In this document: positions 10,600 to 24,233 of the stretch, in pieces
How the letters are laid out: each line of letters opens with the position of its first letter
Numbering within the stretch: the stretch's first letter is position 1
Assembly: GCF_963678635.1 (NCBI RefSeq)
Contig: NC_087065.1
Coordinates: 18,735,623-18,799,622, forward strand
Length of the DNA stretch: 64,000 nt
DNA from: Symsagittifera roscoffensis
Lineage: Eukaryota > Xenacoelomorpha > Acoela > Convolutidae
Direction of reading: 5' to 3'
Made by a program: the position numbers and the translations under genes
Notes under the pieces: generated by a model
What the model was told of the DNA's origin: nothing
Databases searched by the model: none
Seen by the model: the letters and a program-made list of their open reading frames with translations, nothing else

Positions 10600-12660
10600 A
10601 ATGTGTTATAGCGGCGGACACTATTATAAAAAAATTCCACAACCCCAAAAAATTAAAATGGCGGTCAGATCAGACCGTACCGGTGATCGAAGGTTACGCA
10701 AAGAACCTTTTAGTTTGTGCTATTTTCGACTCTCCTCTTGCGTTTCTCGCTAGTCCACAAATCCTAGACATGATAAGTACACCACTAGTAAACTACTTCT
10801 ATAACCAATTCCTTGTTTCGTTCTGCTCAGCCATTGTTTCGCTAACTTACTGGTCATTTAACTTGGTTGACTCAATTCCAATTCGCCAATTTCAACAGTG
10901 CAATTCGCCTGCCAACTAATCCGACCGACACTAATTTCGAATTTAACTAAACGTACTGTTAGATACAATTGGCATCGCTTCAAGGAAAAGCGTTCTCCAC
11001 AGACTTACTATTCTTCTCCTGTTTACTCAATCATTCACTTTAGTAAACAACCGTTTGCTCTCTCAGCGTAATTGTTTGACCTCTTGGAGGCTCCCCGGTA
11101 ACTCCATGGTCAAAATCACGACATTTATTTTCCTTCCTGGCATCGGTTGGTTTCATTCCTACTCCAATGTTTTATTAGTCCATCCCTCACCCTGTCAAGA
11201 CTGTCAAGTACCAAGTTAGGGTGCTTCAATCAATTTCGTCCCGCTTATTAGATAAAAGTACTCGATAGTTTTCACATTTTGACCCAAGCAAGCAAATGTG
11301 ATACGTACTTACTCAATTAATTTATGGCCTGCACGAAATCTTGCCCCCCCCCCGAGGTCAACTCAACCTCCAATCCATTAAAACTTTACTCAGTGAGCCT
11401 CAAAATCTTTAATTCAATTAGCCCGTAAATGTTTCCGTTGCCTGGGGCCGATGCAGCACACTTTCGTGGGCGAAAATTGATGTATATATGCCTAATTAAT
11501 TCCAAATTATATCCTATTCCAATCACAGCATTCTAGCTTTTAAGGGCATGCTTCCCCCCTCCGCCTTGGATGTTCCCTCGGATCAATAAATCGCATACCG
11601 GAAGCTAGCAGATTATCCTGACCCTTCGTATAGTTTGGGTTCATTAACTCCCACTCTCTTCGTTTATATAAGCTAACCATTCTGCGGCTAATTTTCTACG
11701 TTCTGGTCATAAATCTATCAATGGCGCAACCGCCAAGCTAAATTGAATCTATTGTTTACCAATTGCACTTGAATAAGTTCCACTACTCTAACACTACAGA
11801 CGATGAACAAAATGTTTTTATAGGCCCCTATACTTCTGATGTACCCCCTACAGGAATTTTTTTACACCCTTGATCACTAAAGAATCACATTCCATTTCAA
11901 GTGATTACTAATAAAAATTTTATCAATTTCATTGTTAATTTTACGGGTTTCTAGGCAGTTTGGGGTCATAATGCCCAAAGGTCAGAATAGCTGATGAATC
12001 CATGTCCAACTAAAACTTCACAGGTTTTCCATTTCAAGTGTTCATGATCAAATTTTCCGGGAATTGGTTATTATCTCGGGAAAGTGACACCAATGGAAGT
12101 TATTTTACGAGGTTTTTTTCGGGACTTGGGTCTAATATAGATAACTGTCAAAAAGTCGTTACGCGCTTGCCCATTCTTTTGCCTAAATTGCCCTTTTCGG
12201 GTCTAAAGGGGTGGTCCTTCCCTGTGCTAGTACTTTCCGATCCAACCGTTGGAAATGTATAACACATGCTCTATCTTAACATTGCCTATAAGTCTCTACG
12301 TGTCAGCTTTCTACCATTACCTGGGTTCGAGAATTAATTTCAAGAATAAGAAGTTGAGTCCATTTACTAAGGGTATAAAATAACTTAGGGATTCACGGAG
12401 TCTGAGATTCCATACTAGAGCACATTTTGCCTAGTTCTACCATATACTAGAGTTTGAGCCCAATACTGCTTCTACACACCGAGATCTCATAAGGCATTTT
12501 GCATTTCCGCGAACCGTTATCGTTTGGGCACAGGAGGTGCGAGGGGCTCGGGTTTTTGCTTGCCCGTGTCAAATCATCTCAAGTATCCTTTCTAGCTTTG
12601 TTTGTTCCGATTTGGTGATGGATGGTCATCCAGTTTTGTTCCATCCTTACGTTTTGGCCT
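10600..12660. other. Compositionally distinct island without a convincing gene
   Basis: For about 2 kb the base composition changes: fewer A/T homopolymers, more C on the + strand, mixed-sequence text and a C run near 11343. Open frames are short (for example 12038-12262, 74 codons) and have no recognised domain. I find no terminal repeats by eye. It may be a separate non-coding element, an untranslated or long non-coding RNA, or an old insertion from elsewhere. Confidence 0.45.
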
Positions 12661-13650
12661 GGTTAATTTTGAAAGGACTCGAACTATTTTTAGCTTGAAG
12701 TTTCGTTTGCTTTACTTTTTAACTTACTTTTAAGTGAATACCAAGCTACGAAGATACGTCATTAGCTTTAAAGTTACTGCATACAATTTCCAAGGTAATA
12801 TTTTTTAGGTCGAATTTCTTAATTTGCCGAATTTGTGTTAGAAATATCGATTCTACACGTGTGGAACAAATTTTTTAACAAAAAAATTAAAAGTTGGAAA
12901 CTAAAGTGTTTCAATAACTCTAAGGTTTTTTATACCTAAGCTATAGAGAAAAGTTCAACTGAATTGGTTTTCATTTTTATGCTCCCTTTTATTTTTGTAA
13001 AAAGTATTTCTATTTTAGAGTTTATAGAACAGAAGTTGTAAGAACAATGAAGCAAAATTTTTGGGTTCTCGAAAAAATATTTTAAGCGCTGATTTAATTG
13101 AACCCACTAGCCTCAAAAACGATTGTTTCACCCATGCCAAAAGTTTCAGCCATTGATAAGAAATGTAAAATAAAAGGAACTATCTTACAAAACCTATGAA
13201 AATTTCTTCGACAGGCCAATTTTTTGATGGTGGCTAACCTAAATGAAACATATGGGAGTGATGAAAGTTAAAGGCGGACTGTATGAAAGCGACATAATTC
13301 ATCGGATGAAGAAAAATAGATTTGGCACGGCAAAATGGTATACTTTTAAAAACGTGCTCTGAATAAATCAAAAATATTATAAAGGCTGGAGTAAAAATAT
13401 GATATTCTGCAAAGTTTTTTTGGGATGAAGTGGAATATCAGGGTTTTTTTTTGAAAGTTTGATACGAAAAGTTGACAACTTTTTGTTAAATTAGTTTTAA
13501 TATCTGGTAGGTTTTGACTTAAAGAATTAAGAAAAGCTTAATATGAATTTACTTTCGTTAAAATGTTTAGAAATAAAATGCGTAGACTATATCAGTTGTC
13601 TCTTGTTACTTATGGTATTTTTATTTGTATTCTTAAATATTTCAGAATCA
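12661..13650. other. Non-coding AT-rich stretch
   Basis: No gene, RNA gene or repeat is recognised here. Confidence 0.4.
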
Positions 13651-13651
13651 A

Positions 13652-13925
13652 CTAGACAATATTTACGCCAAAAACTTTACCAGGTCGGAATTTGTTCCAA
13701 TGGAGAGGTGATAATGTGTCCAGTTGAATAGCTAAATAACAGATTAGTCTTGAACCGCCAAACTTCCTCAAATATGAAAAAGTATTTTAGGATCGACTAG
13801 ACAAAATTGACGCCTCAAAGTAGTATCAGATCGGAGTTTACCCCAATTTAGAGATACTAATACCACCCTTAGAATATTTAAATAACAGATTAATTGTGAA
13901 CCACCGAATTTTCCGAAAAATGAAA
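13652..13925 (+). repeat. Two-copy degenerate tandem repeat of about 137 bp
   Basis: Unit 1 (from AACTAGACAATATTTACGCC) and unit 2 (from GACTAGACAAAATTGACGCC, near 13796) share the blocks ...GATCGGAGTTT / GGTCGGAATTT..., AAATAACAGATTA and GTGAACC...CC...AAATATGAAAAAG. They are clearly related but diverged. No coding frame is shared. Confidence 0.65.
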
Positions 13926-15175
13926 AAGATTTACACTATGCTATCACAAAGGATTTTTTTTTGCCAATTACAAATTTTTTTGATGAGCAATTTTCGGTGA
14001 GTAGTACTCAGGTAGACATCCAGATTTATGGTCACCTCTCAGCACCCCCAATAGACCCCTTTTGGTGCTATTTTGGGACCATAAAACGTTTATGAAGGAG
14101 CTTTAGGCGCCAAAACACTAATTTTCAAGGTGAGAGTAAGCCAACATAACTTTGAAAAAAGAGTCCAAAAACGGCTTTTAAAATAAATTGGCTCTTTTCA
14201 AATAATTGACGACAGTGTGAAACTTTAAAAATCTGCCCCTACCCTCGAGAAAAACATAAATCCACACATGGAGACAATGTGTTTTACAAGTTTTATGATT
14301 TAGGTCAATACAGGTTTAAGTTGAGATAAGGTTTGTGACGCAATATATGATTGGTAACTTCTTTTGCCTTGCGTCGTCTATTTTTCATTGTTCCGACCAT
14401 TTGAAAACTGGGGAAAAACTTTGTATTTTGGGTGTGTTTTAATTTTATTATATTAAGACCCTTACAATCGTGATTCGAGCGACATTTAAAAAATTTAAAA
14501 AAAATTCCATTGTCGAGAAAAATCGGTATGAAATATTTGGTTTTTGCCTGAATTCGAGCGAATAAAACGAACGAGAGAGCAGGCTTACAATAGCTTATTT
14601 TAGTGGCTTAAAAGCTCATAATAGGTTAGTTTAAACGTTAAAAATTATTTTTTCTCGAATAACGTTAGTTTTTATAAAAATTTTAGCGCCTTTTTGGAAT
14701 CAAAACCTTCAAAAAATCAAAAACTGCAAACAAAATTGTTTTCTAGTCAATTTACTACACAAATTGTTTCAAATATACTTACTTTACTTTGACTGTCAAG
14801 TACGCCTATTCTCCAATTATTCTTCAGCTCTTTTCGTCACGCCTAGTGGCTATTGGATGTGCTGTTGGAAATGTTTGGAAAAACGATCATATCACAACTG
14901 ACAAGACTCTAAGACGCAAGAAAATTCAAATACAAGGGCCGCGAATCTGCTGTGCTTCAAAAAGCAATTAGTAGAAACATCACGATGTGAAGGGCCAGCA
15001 ACATGAAGAGATAAACACACCAGCAAATGTTCAGAGAGGCTTTTGAACAGCTGTAGACAGTGTTGAAATGTTACAAATTTGTTTAGTTTGAAGACTTTTC
15101 ATCTGGATTCAAACGCAAAACTTCAAACAAGACTGCTAGTTTCAAATTGATGTAACTTTTAAGTTGAGTTAGCAG
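13926..15175. other. Repeat-derived non-coding interval
   Basis: A CAGGGG-family right end lies at about 14235-14275 (CCCTCGAGAAAAACATAAATCC). 14460-14610 matches 44310-44460 in the same orientation (shared CGTGA(T/C)TC(G/A)A(G/A)CGAC, TCGAGAAAAAT and CGA(C/G)(C/A)GAG(A/C)...GCAGGC blocks), so it is another dispersed repeat. No gene is supported. Confidence 0.45.
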
Positions 15176-18044
15176 CGATGTTGGAGGGTTGATGATAACA
15201 CAAGTTAAATTGAAAGTTTGATTGGATAAAATAACTATTAGTCTGAAACGCAAAAAAAATCAATTCAAACGACAAAAGAATGTCGCATTTTTTCCAGTAA
15301 AAACGACTGAAGAATCTGTCAAGAACTGGAACAGCGTCTTTTTGTGGTACTTTAATGGTCATTTGAAATTACTGCAAACGAGATGTTAGACAAAAATTGG
15401 CAGCAAAGGTGTATTTAATTAAACCGGCGCGAATTTGAAGGTCTTGATAATAGTTGCGGGCCTCCACCATATATCACCAAAGATATAAGGTTATTTATAT
15501 ATAAGGTTATTTACTCCATCAAAGAATCATTTATCTATTTAATTCGTTTTGAATTGCAGATTGATCGGACGTAGAAGGGTTGACGTAAATCTCAAACTTA
15601 CTTCTTTACAAAACGTGCGGGACCTTTTATTTTCTCGAGAGGGCGAGACGTTTCAAAAAACTTCAAGGTTTTTCAAAACTTTTTTTGAACGAAAGATCGA
15701 CTACAATAATTATTAGAGTTCTCCTAGAACAAACAATAACCCTCTTCTGAGAAAAATTTTTGCGCAGCAAGAAAATTTTTGGATGAACACAAGCGACATG
15801 TTAGGGACTTTTTGAGAAACTTCGACAAAAAAAACCATAAAAACTTTATGCTGGGCTAGCTAAAAATCGATTTACTAAAATAGTAAAATAGTATCAAAAA
15901 CAACCCTTTCAGCGGTCAGGGGGTCGAGCTTCTGAAGGAAGGAAGGTATGTCCATCCCCGCACCTCTCAATAATCGGCACTGATTGATGTCAAAAACTAG
16001 TAACTTTAAAACAAGTTTGCGGTTTGCTAAATTTTAAATTTGAACCAAAAAATGTTAAGTTATGTTAGTTATGAAGTTCTTAGTTCCTTTTATAGATACG
16101 AAGAGATTTTTCATTTTGACAAAAATGCAAAGTCTGAGAGTGCAAAATCTCCTAACTATATTAGTACGAATATATATCAAATACTTTTTTAAAACAAATC
16201 CGTTGACAGGTTAAATATGGATTTATGAAACCTCAACAGGCTGCTTTTGGATCGTGAATGCTCTCAAGCTCCTGAATACACTATTAAGGCTCAACGAACA
16301 CAGTCAATGTGTAATTCATCACGATTTATGGAAAACCCCTACGGCCAACATCACCACAAGAATATATTAGTCTGAAAACCAGAAGTTTTTTCTATCATCA
16401 GTTTTTTGTTGTGTCAGAATTTTCAAGCAAATTAACTGTTGAGCCAGAATTTTCAAGAAAATTGTTGAGCGAGAGTTTTTAAGCAAATTTTTTGTTTGAA
16501 AAATAGTATTTATACTGTTCAAGCCGTTAATCCAGCTGTGTGACATTTGTTCACAACTTTTTCGCACTAATTATTGTGATAGAAAAACGAAAAAACCTGG
16601 AAACCAACTTCTGACTCCTAGTTAGTCCAGATATAAAAGTTTTGATTTTGAGAGAAATTCTAATTTCTAAAAAGATTGACCATTTAGCAAACTATTATAA
16701 GTAATAAACATTAGAAGGTAAAAACAAAGATTAAAAAACATTGAAAGTAATATAAAAACTCTATTTTGAAATGTGATAACTCTACAAAACATTGTTTCCC
16801 AAAATTTTTAAAATAAGCACACCCGGTTTGACCTCCATGCAAGATAAATGTCTTGCATTCATATATAAAAATTGAAGAAAACGTATGAAAAGCAATTTTT
16901 CAGTCGAAACTTTTCTTCTTGGATTAAAAGTCTTGGTTTAAAAGTCAAACAAATCTCTTTTTTGGCAATTTTTGTTACATGAGAGCAATATCAAAGAAAA
17001 ACTTGAACAAAAATTGATAATAAAAAGATTGATATAAGAAACTTTATGATATGCACTTTTCCAATGAAGCAAAAATAAAATTGAGATACAAAAATTTTTC
17101 AACTTTTGTTGATTGCAAGGTTGCTTCTGTGTGATAATGTTATCATTATCTTATATGGCTAATATCTTCAAATGAAGTCTAACTGTGTAACAGCTACCCC
17201 TTATACTCTAGATTTTTCAGGCTAAAATATACTTGGTTGTTGTGCTAAACAAAACAAGAATTCGATTTGTTTTTGTGAATTTTGGTTCATAGAAAAAGGC
17301 TTATCATACTTTTTTTAAGTATGAAAAAATGATTATCAAACAATATCATGGTATAAAAAGTCAGCATTAGCTGTTTTTATACAATGTCAATGATTGAAAG
17401 CAATGCATAAATGCTTGTTTTTAACTCCATAGTTCGGCAAAAATTGCTCATTGTGAAATTCATAGCATGAAAAAAAACGTAATTTAACCTTTGCTTGCAA
17501 TTTTACAGTCCTTTAGTTTGTATGACACCGTATAATAATTTTTTCATAGTGTGATAAGCATTTTTTGATTTTAAGTATTTTAAAAGCATTTTTTGATTTT
17601 AAGCAACCGGGATTTTAAGTAAAATTTAGTTGTATGCAATGAAATTAGGCACTAAAAATGTTTGTCTACGGATTGCAGCCACACCTATTTTTTTTATCTA
17701 ACAAATGACAAATAAACAATAGTGTCTGAACATGGTGTTTTTGCTGTATGAAGCTTTTAAAGAAAGTGTAAAACATCCCTAATATCTTTATAAAAAATGA
17801 TCACATTGACTTAAATGGATTTTGTTGCTTAAAAAACAAAGTTTTTTACCTTAGAAAAAATTAATCCTCAAAGGCTTTACCTGCACTGACAAACATGGTT
17901 TCCGGTCGATTTAAAGTAATTTTAAATTGATTTTAAATTGATCCAAATTGATTAACCATGTATATTTTACGAATTTAATGGATTTTAAATCGATTTAAAT
18001 CGATCTTTTTGAAAACTTCAAATCGCCTTAAGTGTTTAAAAAAT
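15176..18044 (+). repeat. Tandem duplication, left copy (2869 bp)
   Basis: This segment is repeated directly at 18045-20300. Long stretches of the two copies (for example 16600-17930 against 18870-20190) differ at only a few positions, so the duplication is recent. This copy ends inside the miniature element that is complete in the right copy: the element's left end is at 17880 and is cut at the junction at 18044. The joining point shares CGATGTTG-like microhomology. It contains a CAGGGG-family relic (15623-15980) and no supported gene. Confidence 0.9.
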
Positions 18045-20301
18045 CGATGTTGAAGGGTTGATGAAAACACAAGTTAAATTGAAAGGTGTATTTAATTAAA
18101 CCGGCGCGAATTTGAAGATCATGATAATAGTTGCGGGCCTCCACCACATATCATCAAAAAATATATATATATATATATTAGGTTATTTGCTCCATCAAAG
18201 AATCATTTATCTCTTTAATTCGTTTTGAATTGCAGATTGATTGGACGTAGCAGGGTTGACGTAAATCTCAAACTTACTTCTTTACAAAATCTGCGGGACC
18301 TTTTATTTTCTCGAGAGGGCGAGACGTTTCAAAAAACTTCAAGGTTTTTCAAAACTTTTTTTGAACGAAAGATCGACTACAATAATTATTAGAGTTCTCC
18401 TAGAACAAACAATAACCCTCTTCTGAGAAAAATTTTTGCGCTGCAAGAAAATTTTTGGATGGACACCAACGACATGTTAGGGACTTTCTGAGAGACTTCG
18501 ACAAAAAAGCCCCTAAAAACTTTATGCTGGGCTAGCTAAAAATCGATTTACTAAAAGGCTCACTGAATACACTATTAAGGCTCAACGAACAGATTCAATG
18601 TGTAATTCATCACGATTAATGGAAAACCCCTACGGGCAACATCACCACAAGAATGTATTAGTCTGAAAACCAGAAGTTTTTTCTATCATCAATTTTTTGT
18701 TGAGTAAGAGTTTTCAAGCAAATTAACTGTTGAGCCAGAATTTTCAAGCGAATTGTTGAGCGAGAGTTTTCAAGCAATTTTTTTTTGTTTGAAATATTGT
18801 ATTTATACGGTTCAAGTCGTTAATCCAGCTGTGTGACATTTGTTCACAACTTTTTCGCATTAATTATTGTGATAGAAAAACGAAAAAACCTGGAAAGGAA
18901 CTGCTGACTCTTAGTTAGACGAGATATAAAAGTTTAGATTTTGAAAGAAATTCCAATTTCTAAAAAGAGTGACCTTTTAGCAAACTATTATAAGTAATAA
19001 ATATTAGAAGGTAAAAACAAATTGTGAAAAGTGATAACTCTACAATACATTATTTCCCAAAATTTTTAAAATAAGCACAACCGGTTTGACCTCCATGCAA
19101 GATAAATGACTTGCATTCATATATAAAAATTGTAGAAAACGTAAGAAAAGCAATTTTTCAATCGAAACTTTTCTTCTTGGATTAAAAGTCTTGGTTTGAA
19201 AGTCAAAGAAATCTCTTTTTTGGCAATTTTTGTTACATGAGAGCAATATCAAAGAAAAACTTGAACAAAAATTGATAATAAAAAGATTGATATAAGAAAC
19301 TTTATGATATGCACTTTTCCAATGAAGCAAAAATAAAATTGAGATACAAAAATTTTTCAACTTTTGTTGATTGCAAGGTTGCTTCTGTGTGATAATGTTA
19401 TCATTATCTTATATGGCTAATATCTTCAAATGAAGTCTAACTGTGTAACAGCTACCCCTTATACTCTAGATTTTTCAGGCTAAAATATACTTGGTTGTTG
19501 TGCTAAACAAAACAAGAATTCGATTTGTTTTTGTGAATTTTGGTTCATAGAAAAAGGCTTATCATACTTTTTTTAAGTATGAAAAAATGATTATCAAACA
19601 ATATCATGGTATAAAAAGTCAGCATTAGCTGTTTTTATACAATGTCAATGATTGAAAGCAAAGCATAAATGCTTGTTTTTAACTCCATAGTTCGGCAAAA
19701 ATTGCTCATTGTGAAATTCATAGCATGAAAAAAACGTAATTTAACCTTTGCTTGCAATTTTACAGTCCTTTAGTTTGTATGACACCGTATAATAATTTTT
19801 TCATAGTGTGATAAGCATTTTTTGATTTTAAGTATTTTAAAAGCATTTTTTGATTTTAAGCAACCGGGATTTTAAGTAAAATTTAGTTGTATGCAATGAA
19901 ATTAGGCACTAAAAATGTTTGTCTACGGATTGCAGCCACACCTATTTTTTTTATCTAACAAATGACAAATGAACAATAGTGTCTGAACATGGTGTTTTTG
20001 CTGTATGAAGCTTTTAAAGAAAGTGTAAAACATCCCTAATATCTTTATAAAAAATGATCACATTGACTTAAATGGATTTTGTTGCTTAAAAAACAAAGTT
20101 TTTTACCTTAGAAAAAATTAATCCTCAAAGGCTTTACCTGCACTGACAAAAATGGTTTCCGGTCAATTTAAAGTAATTTTAAATCGATTTTAAATTGATC
20201 CAAATTGATTAACCATGTATATTTTACGAACTTAAATGGATTTTAAATCAATTTAAATCGATCTTTTTGAAAACTTCAAATCGACTTAAGTGTCTAAAAA
20301 A
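18045..20301 (+). repeat. Tandem duplication, right copy, with deletions
   Basis: Direct repeat of 15176-18044. It lacks at least three blocks present in the left copy: about 192 bp (left-copy 15217-15408, bounded by AAAG on both sides), about 385 bp (15881-16268) and about 45 bp (near 16730-16775). Otherwise nearly identical. An open frame on the - strand at 19040-19360 exists only in this copy and has no recognisable product, so I do not call it a gene. Confidence 0.9.
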
Positions 20302-21218
20302 TCGATTCGAATCGATTTCGATGGATATTCCGACTCACTAAAATCCATCCGAATCTCACTTAAATCCATCAGAATCTCACTTAAATCCATTTTAATTCGA
20401 TTTAAATTGATCTTTTTGAAAATTTTAAATCGATTTAAGTGTCTAAAAAATCGATTTAAACCGGTTTCGATGGATTTTCCGACACAATAAAATGTTTATT
20501 CTTGATTTCTTAAATGTAAACACTCGTGCCAGATGTTATAAAACTCAATAAAATTATCCACATAAATCAGTTTCAAGCTCGAAAAAAGGCAATGAAATTA
20601 TAGAAAATTGTTGTAAAAAAAATTTTGCAAAATCCTATGTAACAAACAAGAAAAGGGTCAGAATAAATTAAAATTTGATCTCGTTAATATGCAATTATAT
20701 CAAAGAAAGATATGATGATGAATCAGCTTTTGGGCAAAACTTATAAAACGAATCAAGAAAAGGGTCAATATAGATCAGTTTTTAAACTCAAAGTATGCAA
20801 GAAAATCAAAGAGTTTTATCGATATTTTGGTCTTTTTATTTTGTCTTTTTTTATGCTACAATACGCTCTGGATGTAAAATGAAAAACGATAGGCAATGAA
20901 TAAATGCAATTAAATTTCAAAACTGATAAATCTCGAATGGAAAAAAATGATTTGAATCGGTTTAAATCCGTTTTAATCCCTTTAAAATGAAAAACAAATT
21001 CAGACTGGAAAAATGCGTTTAAATTGATTTAAAATCAATTTGAATCAATTTTTTAGCTGGGATTTAAGATCAATTTAAATCGATTTTAAATCGATCCATA
21101 GCAATGTTCATTTTTTTGTTTTATCTTTGTACTTTTTTTATACTAAAATTGATCTAAAATTAATCAACGTACTTTTTTCATACTAAATTCGATCTTCATC
21201 CATTTTTGTCAGTGCGGG
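20137..21218 (+). mobile_element. 1082-bp miniature transposon with TA target duplication
   Basis: Left end CCTGCACTGACAAAAATGG and right end CCATTTTTGTCAGTGCGGG are inverted repeats, each flanked by TA (20135-20136 and 21219-21220), which fits Tc1/mariner-type insertion. The interior consists largely of ATTTAAATCGATTTAAAT-like self-complementary text on both sides of a unique centre. No transposase frame. A second copy lies at 24625-25520, and a truncated left end at 17880-18044 comes from the tandem duplication. Confidence 0.85.
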
Positions 21219-23560
21219 TAAGTTATGATAGGTTTAACTAACAAAAGTTATCAAAAACTTATATCAGTGCTTTAGTGAGCGAAAGCCGTTTGAAGAAAAG
21301 TGGTTGCCGCATCTTATAAGGTACAGTAGGTTCCTTTTCAATCTCAAGACTTCTGCAAAAAGAAAATGAGAATTACAGAAATTTTTTTAAATTTCTATTT
21401 CTAACATCAACGTTTGTACTGCATTTGATGCAACAAAACTCGCATTTACTGCAAATTGGGGTTTATTTTGATAAAATTAATTAAAAAAACTTTTAGAAGA
21501 GTGAGTCTTAGGGTTTTTTATCCGCTCTTTTTTAATTGAAAATCCGAACATAGTCTATATTCAATATTGATATGATCTGTCAAAAGCCTGTATAAATTAT
21601 GACCAAAAATGTATTTAATTTGCTTCGATTTTGTAGAAAATTTTGCAGATAATATGTACAAATATAAATTTAAACGCCAACTTCAACTTTTTCAATTGAA
21701 TAACTCAAATGTAGACTTCAATTGGTTGCAACCGATTTGGTACTACCAGAAGCGATTGTTGTGTGTTTAAAAGTTATCGTCTGCTCAATTGTACTTTTCA
21801 CTTGCGATAATCGATTGTAATGTTACGATGGTTTTCAAAAAAAGTTGGAGATCAGAAACGCAGCTATAAATTTTTGGTCTACAAAACCAATGTAGACCCT
21901 GACAAAAACCTACACATTCAAAAATTACTCGAACTCAAATTCGAAACATCATTTTTTCTCACCCAAAAAATAAATAGCCCTCAACTTTAAAAATCCAAAA
22001 AAAAATCTCAACAGTCCTCCTAATAAGAAACTCCTCGGCATTTAGCAATTTTCGGCCAAAAGGTGTTTTTAGGTTCAAACAAATCAAAATCACTTTTCTC
22101 GTTCTAAAAAATTTTTTTTGGTCGATCTGGATCAAATTGCTTTTTTTGCTTAAGCAGTCGAAATTTGTTTTTCGTGTTTCGTTTTTATCATTAATTAATT
22201 TAGTTATATACAGTCACTATTGTTTTTGTTAAAACTAGGAAGTATTTATCTTAGAGCTATCTTTTTTTTTCCTTTCAATTTGTTTTTTTTTATATAAAGT
22301 CTTCAGTTGATACTTGATATAATTTCGAAGTTTTTGTTTTGATAACTGATACTAATAGTTTTTTAAAATCTAGGTTAAGCACTGCCAGTTTTGAAGTTTT
22401 TTTTAATTTTCAGTTTCAGTCTTTCAAATAACTTCAATAACATCTATTTTCGGGGTGCTTTCACTGAAAATGAAAAACAAAACTCAATAGTTCAAATCCA
22501 GTAAAGAAGTACGTGGGTTGAAAACCACCATGTCATAGAAAAGTGAAGCAAATGAAACCTCAAAACCAGTACATATTTTTGAAGCGAAACAAGTTTAGTT
22601 TTTCTGCGAAACTAATTAACACTATTTTCAGGGAGGTTCATAAAAAAATAAAAAATTGTAAAATTGCCATTTTAAAATTCTATCCATCTAATAGAAATGA
22701 ACTGCAAAAATACGTAGATTTCACTGATTTTAGTTTTTTAAATTTTGCTACTTTTAAAAAAAATTTTTGATCAAAACAAAAACAAACGAAAAATTAACTA
22801 CTGCATATGGTGAACAGCTGTCTTTATAGAAAATCGGTTCAACCATTTAAGCAGAAATAAAACAAGCGACCACACAGAAGGATGAATACAATTGGTTTAT
22901 AGTATTGCTAGCATTGTAATTCTTTGCGGCCCGTTACTTAATCACTGTAATATGTGAAAACTATCAAATTTATGGGCCGTAAAATAAAAAAAATGCTTTA
23001 CAAAAACTAACTTAGCGGTTGCACGTGACCTCAATTGATAATGAAAATGAAATAAATTACTCATTAACGATTCACGTGTTCAATTTTAACCATCTGATCG
23101 AAATGAAATACAAGGGAAAAGTTATAGTCAGATAATTCCTTTTTTGTAAAAAAGTTGCGCGATTTCAAAAAACGACACAACCTATGGTCATTCTTGTTTT
23201 CATTTGCAAGTAACTGTAAAGTTCACGGTCGCACTATAATTACACTAAAATGAGTTTCGTGCCTCACGCGCACACAATTTTTTAAATATTTTAATATGAT
23301 TGATTAAATCACATTTTATTTTGTAGTAAAAATTACTATAAATCTAATTGAATACAACATAGGGCTTTGAATACATTCTTAATAAGGCTTTTGTAGGTTT
23401 TCAGCAACAATAAAAAAGCCTAGTAAGCAAAAAACGTACAGCCCCCAATTTGTGATTCTCCTAATACATGAGGCTTCATTTAGCTTTTGGGAGCTTTAAT
23501 GGGACAGAACTAGGAAGCTAGTGGACGAAATAACTAATTAATTTTATTTGGTACTTACCA
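21219..23560. other. Non-coding AT-rich interval
   Basis: No gene is supported. The 75-codon frame at 22543-22770 is of a length expected by chance in this composition. Confidence 0.4.
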
Positions 23561-23902
23561 AGGGCGGATTATTTTTCTCCGCTTTGCCGGCAATATTCAA
23601 CAAGACTCAATTTGAAATTAAGGCAAAAAATTCTGCGATGCACTTTTTTTACAAATTTGTGCTGAAAATACTCTTTTTGATCAGTTTTTGGAAAATTTTG
23701 AGCAAAATATTGATAATTTTCTGTGTGTGGTTTCGTCTTAAAAAAAGTTTTATATTGACACCAAGGGTGCTTTAAGAAACATAATAATTCTGGCCGGCAA
23801 ACAATGAAAGTCGTCAAATACAGTAAAAAGGAGGACTCTTTGCCTGCTGAAGGCGTTAAATTCCTGGGGGGTCAAGCTCCCGTCTCCTTAAATCCGCTCT
23901 TT
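23561..23902. mobile_element. Possible miniature transposon, imperfect ends
   Basis: The left part AAGGGCGGATTATTTTTCTCCGC and right part CTCCTTAAATCCGCTCTT form an imperfect inverted pair about 340 bp apart, resembling the CAGGGGCGGAT family. Frames across it are hydrophobic low-complexity sequence and are not taken as genes. Confidence 0.4.
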
Positions 23903-24233
23903 TCTTTCAGATCGTTGTTCAGAACTGCCGAAGGATTCAATGCCCAAAATAACTGACTAAAAATAACTCCGTACGTTGTTCAGAATGTGATAAAAGTTTT
24001 GCATTAAATCACGTAAATTGAAGCTGGAAAAAATATATATATAAAAATGACTCACTTTTTTGCTTTTGTAGATTGCAAAGGCGGAGTAGAAATAATATTT
24101 ATGATACTTTTTCAATGAATAATTTAATCAATCGCAAGATTTTGTTTTCTTTGTGCAGCAGTATCAGGGTAAACATCTCTCTTATAATTAAAGAGTCTCA
24201 TGGACATCTTCATCCGATTGATATTGAAAAATA

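Noticed and set aside
19040-19360. 106-codon - strand frame
   Set aside because: Present in only one of two nearly identical duplicate copies and without any domain.
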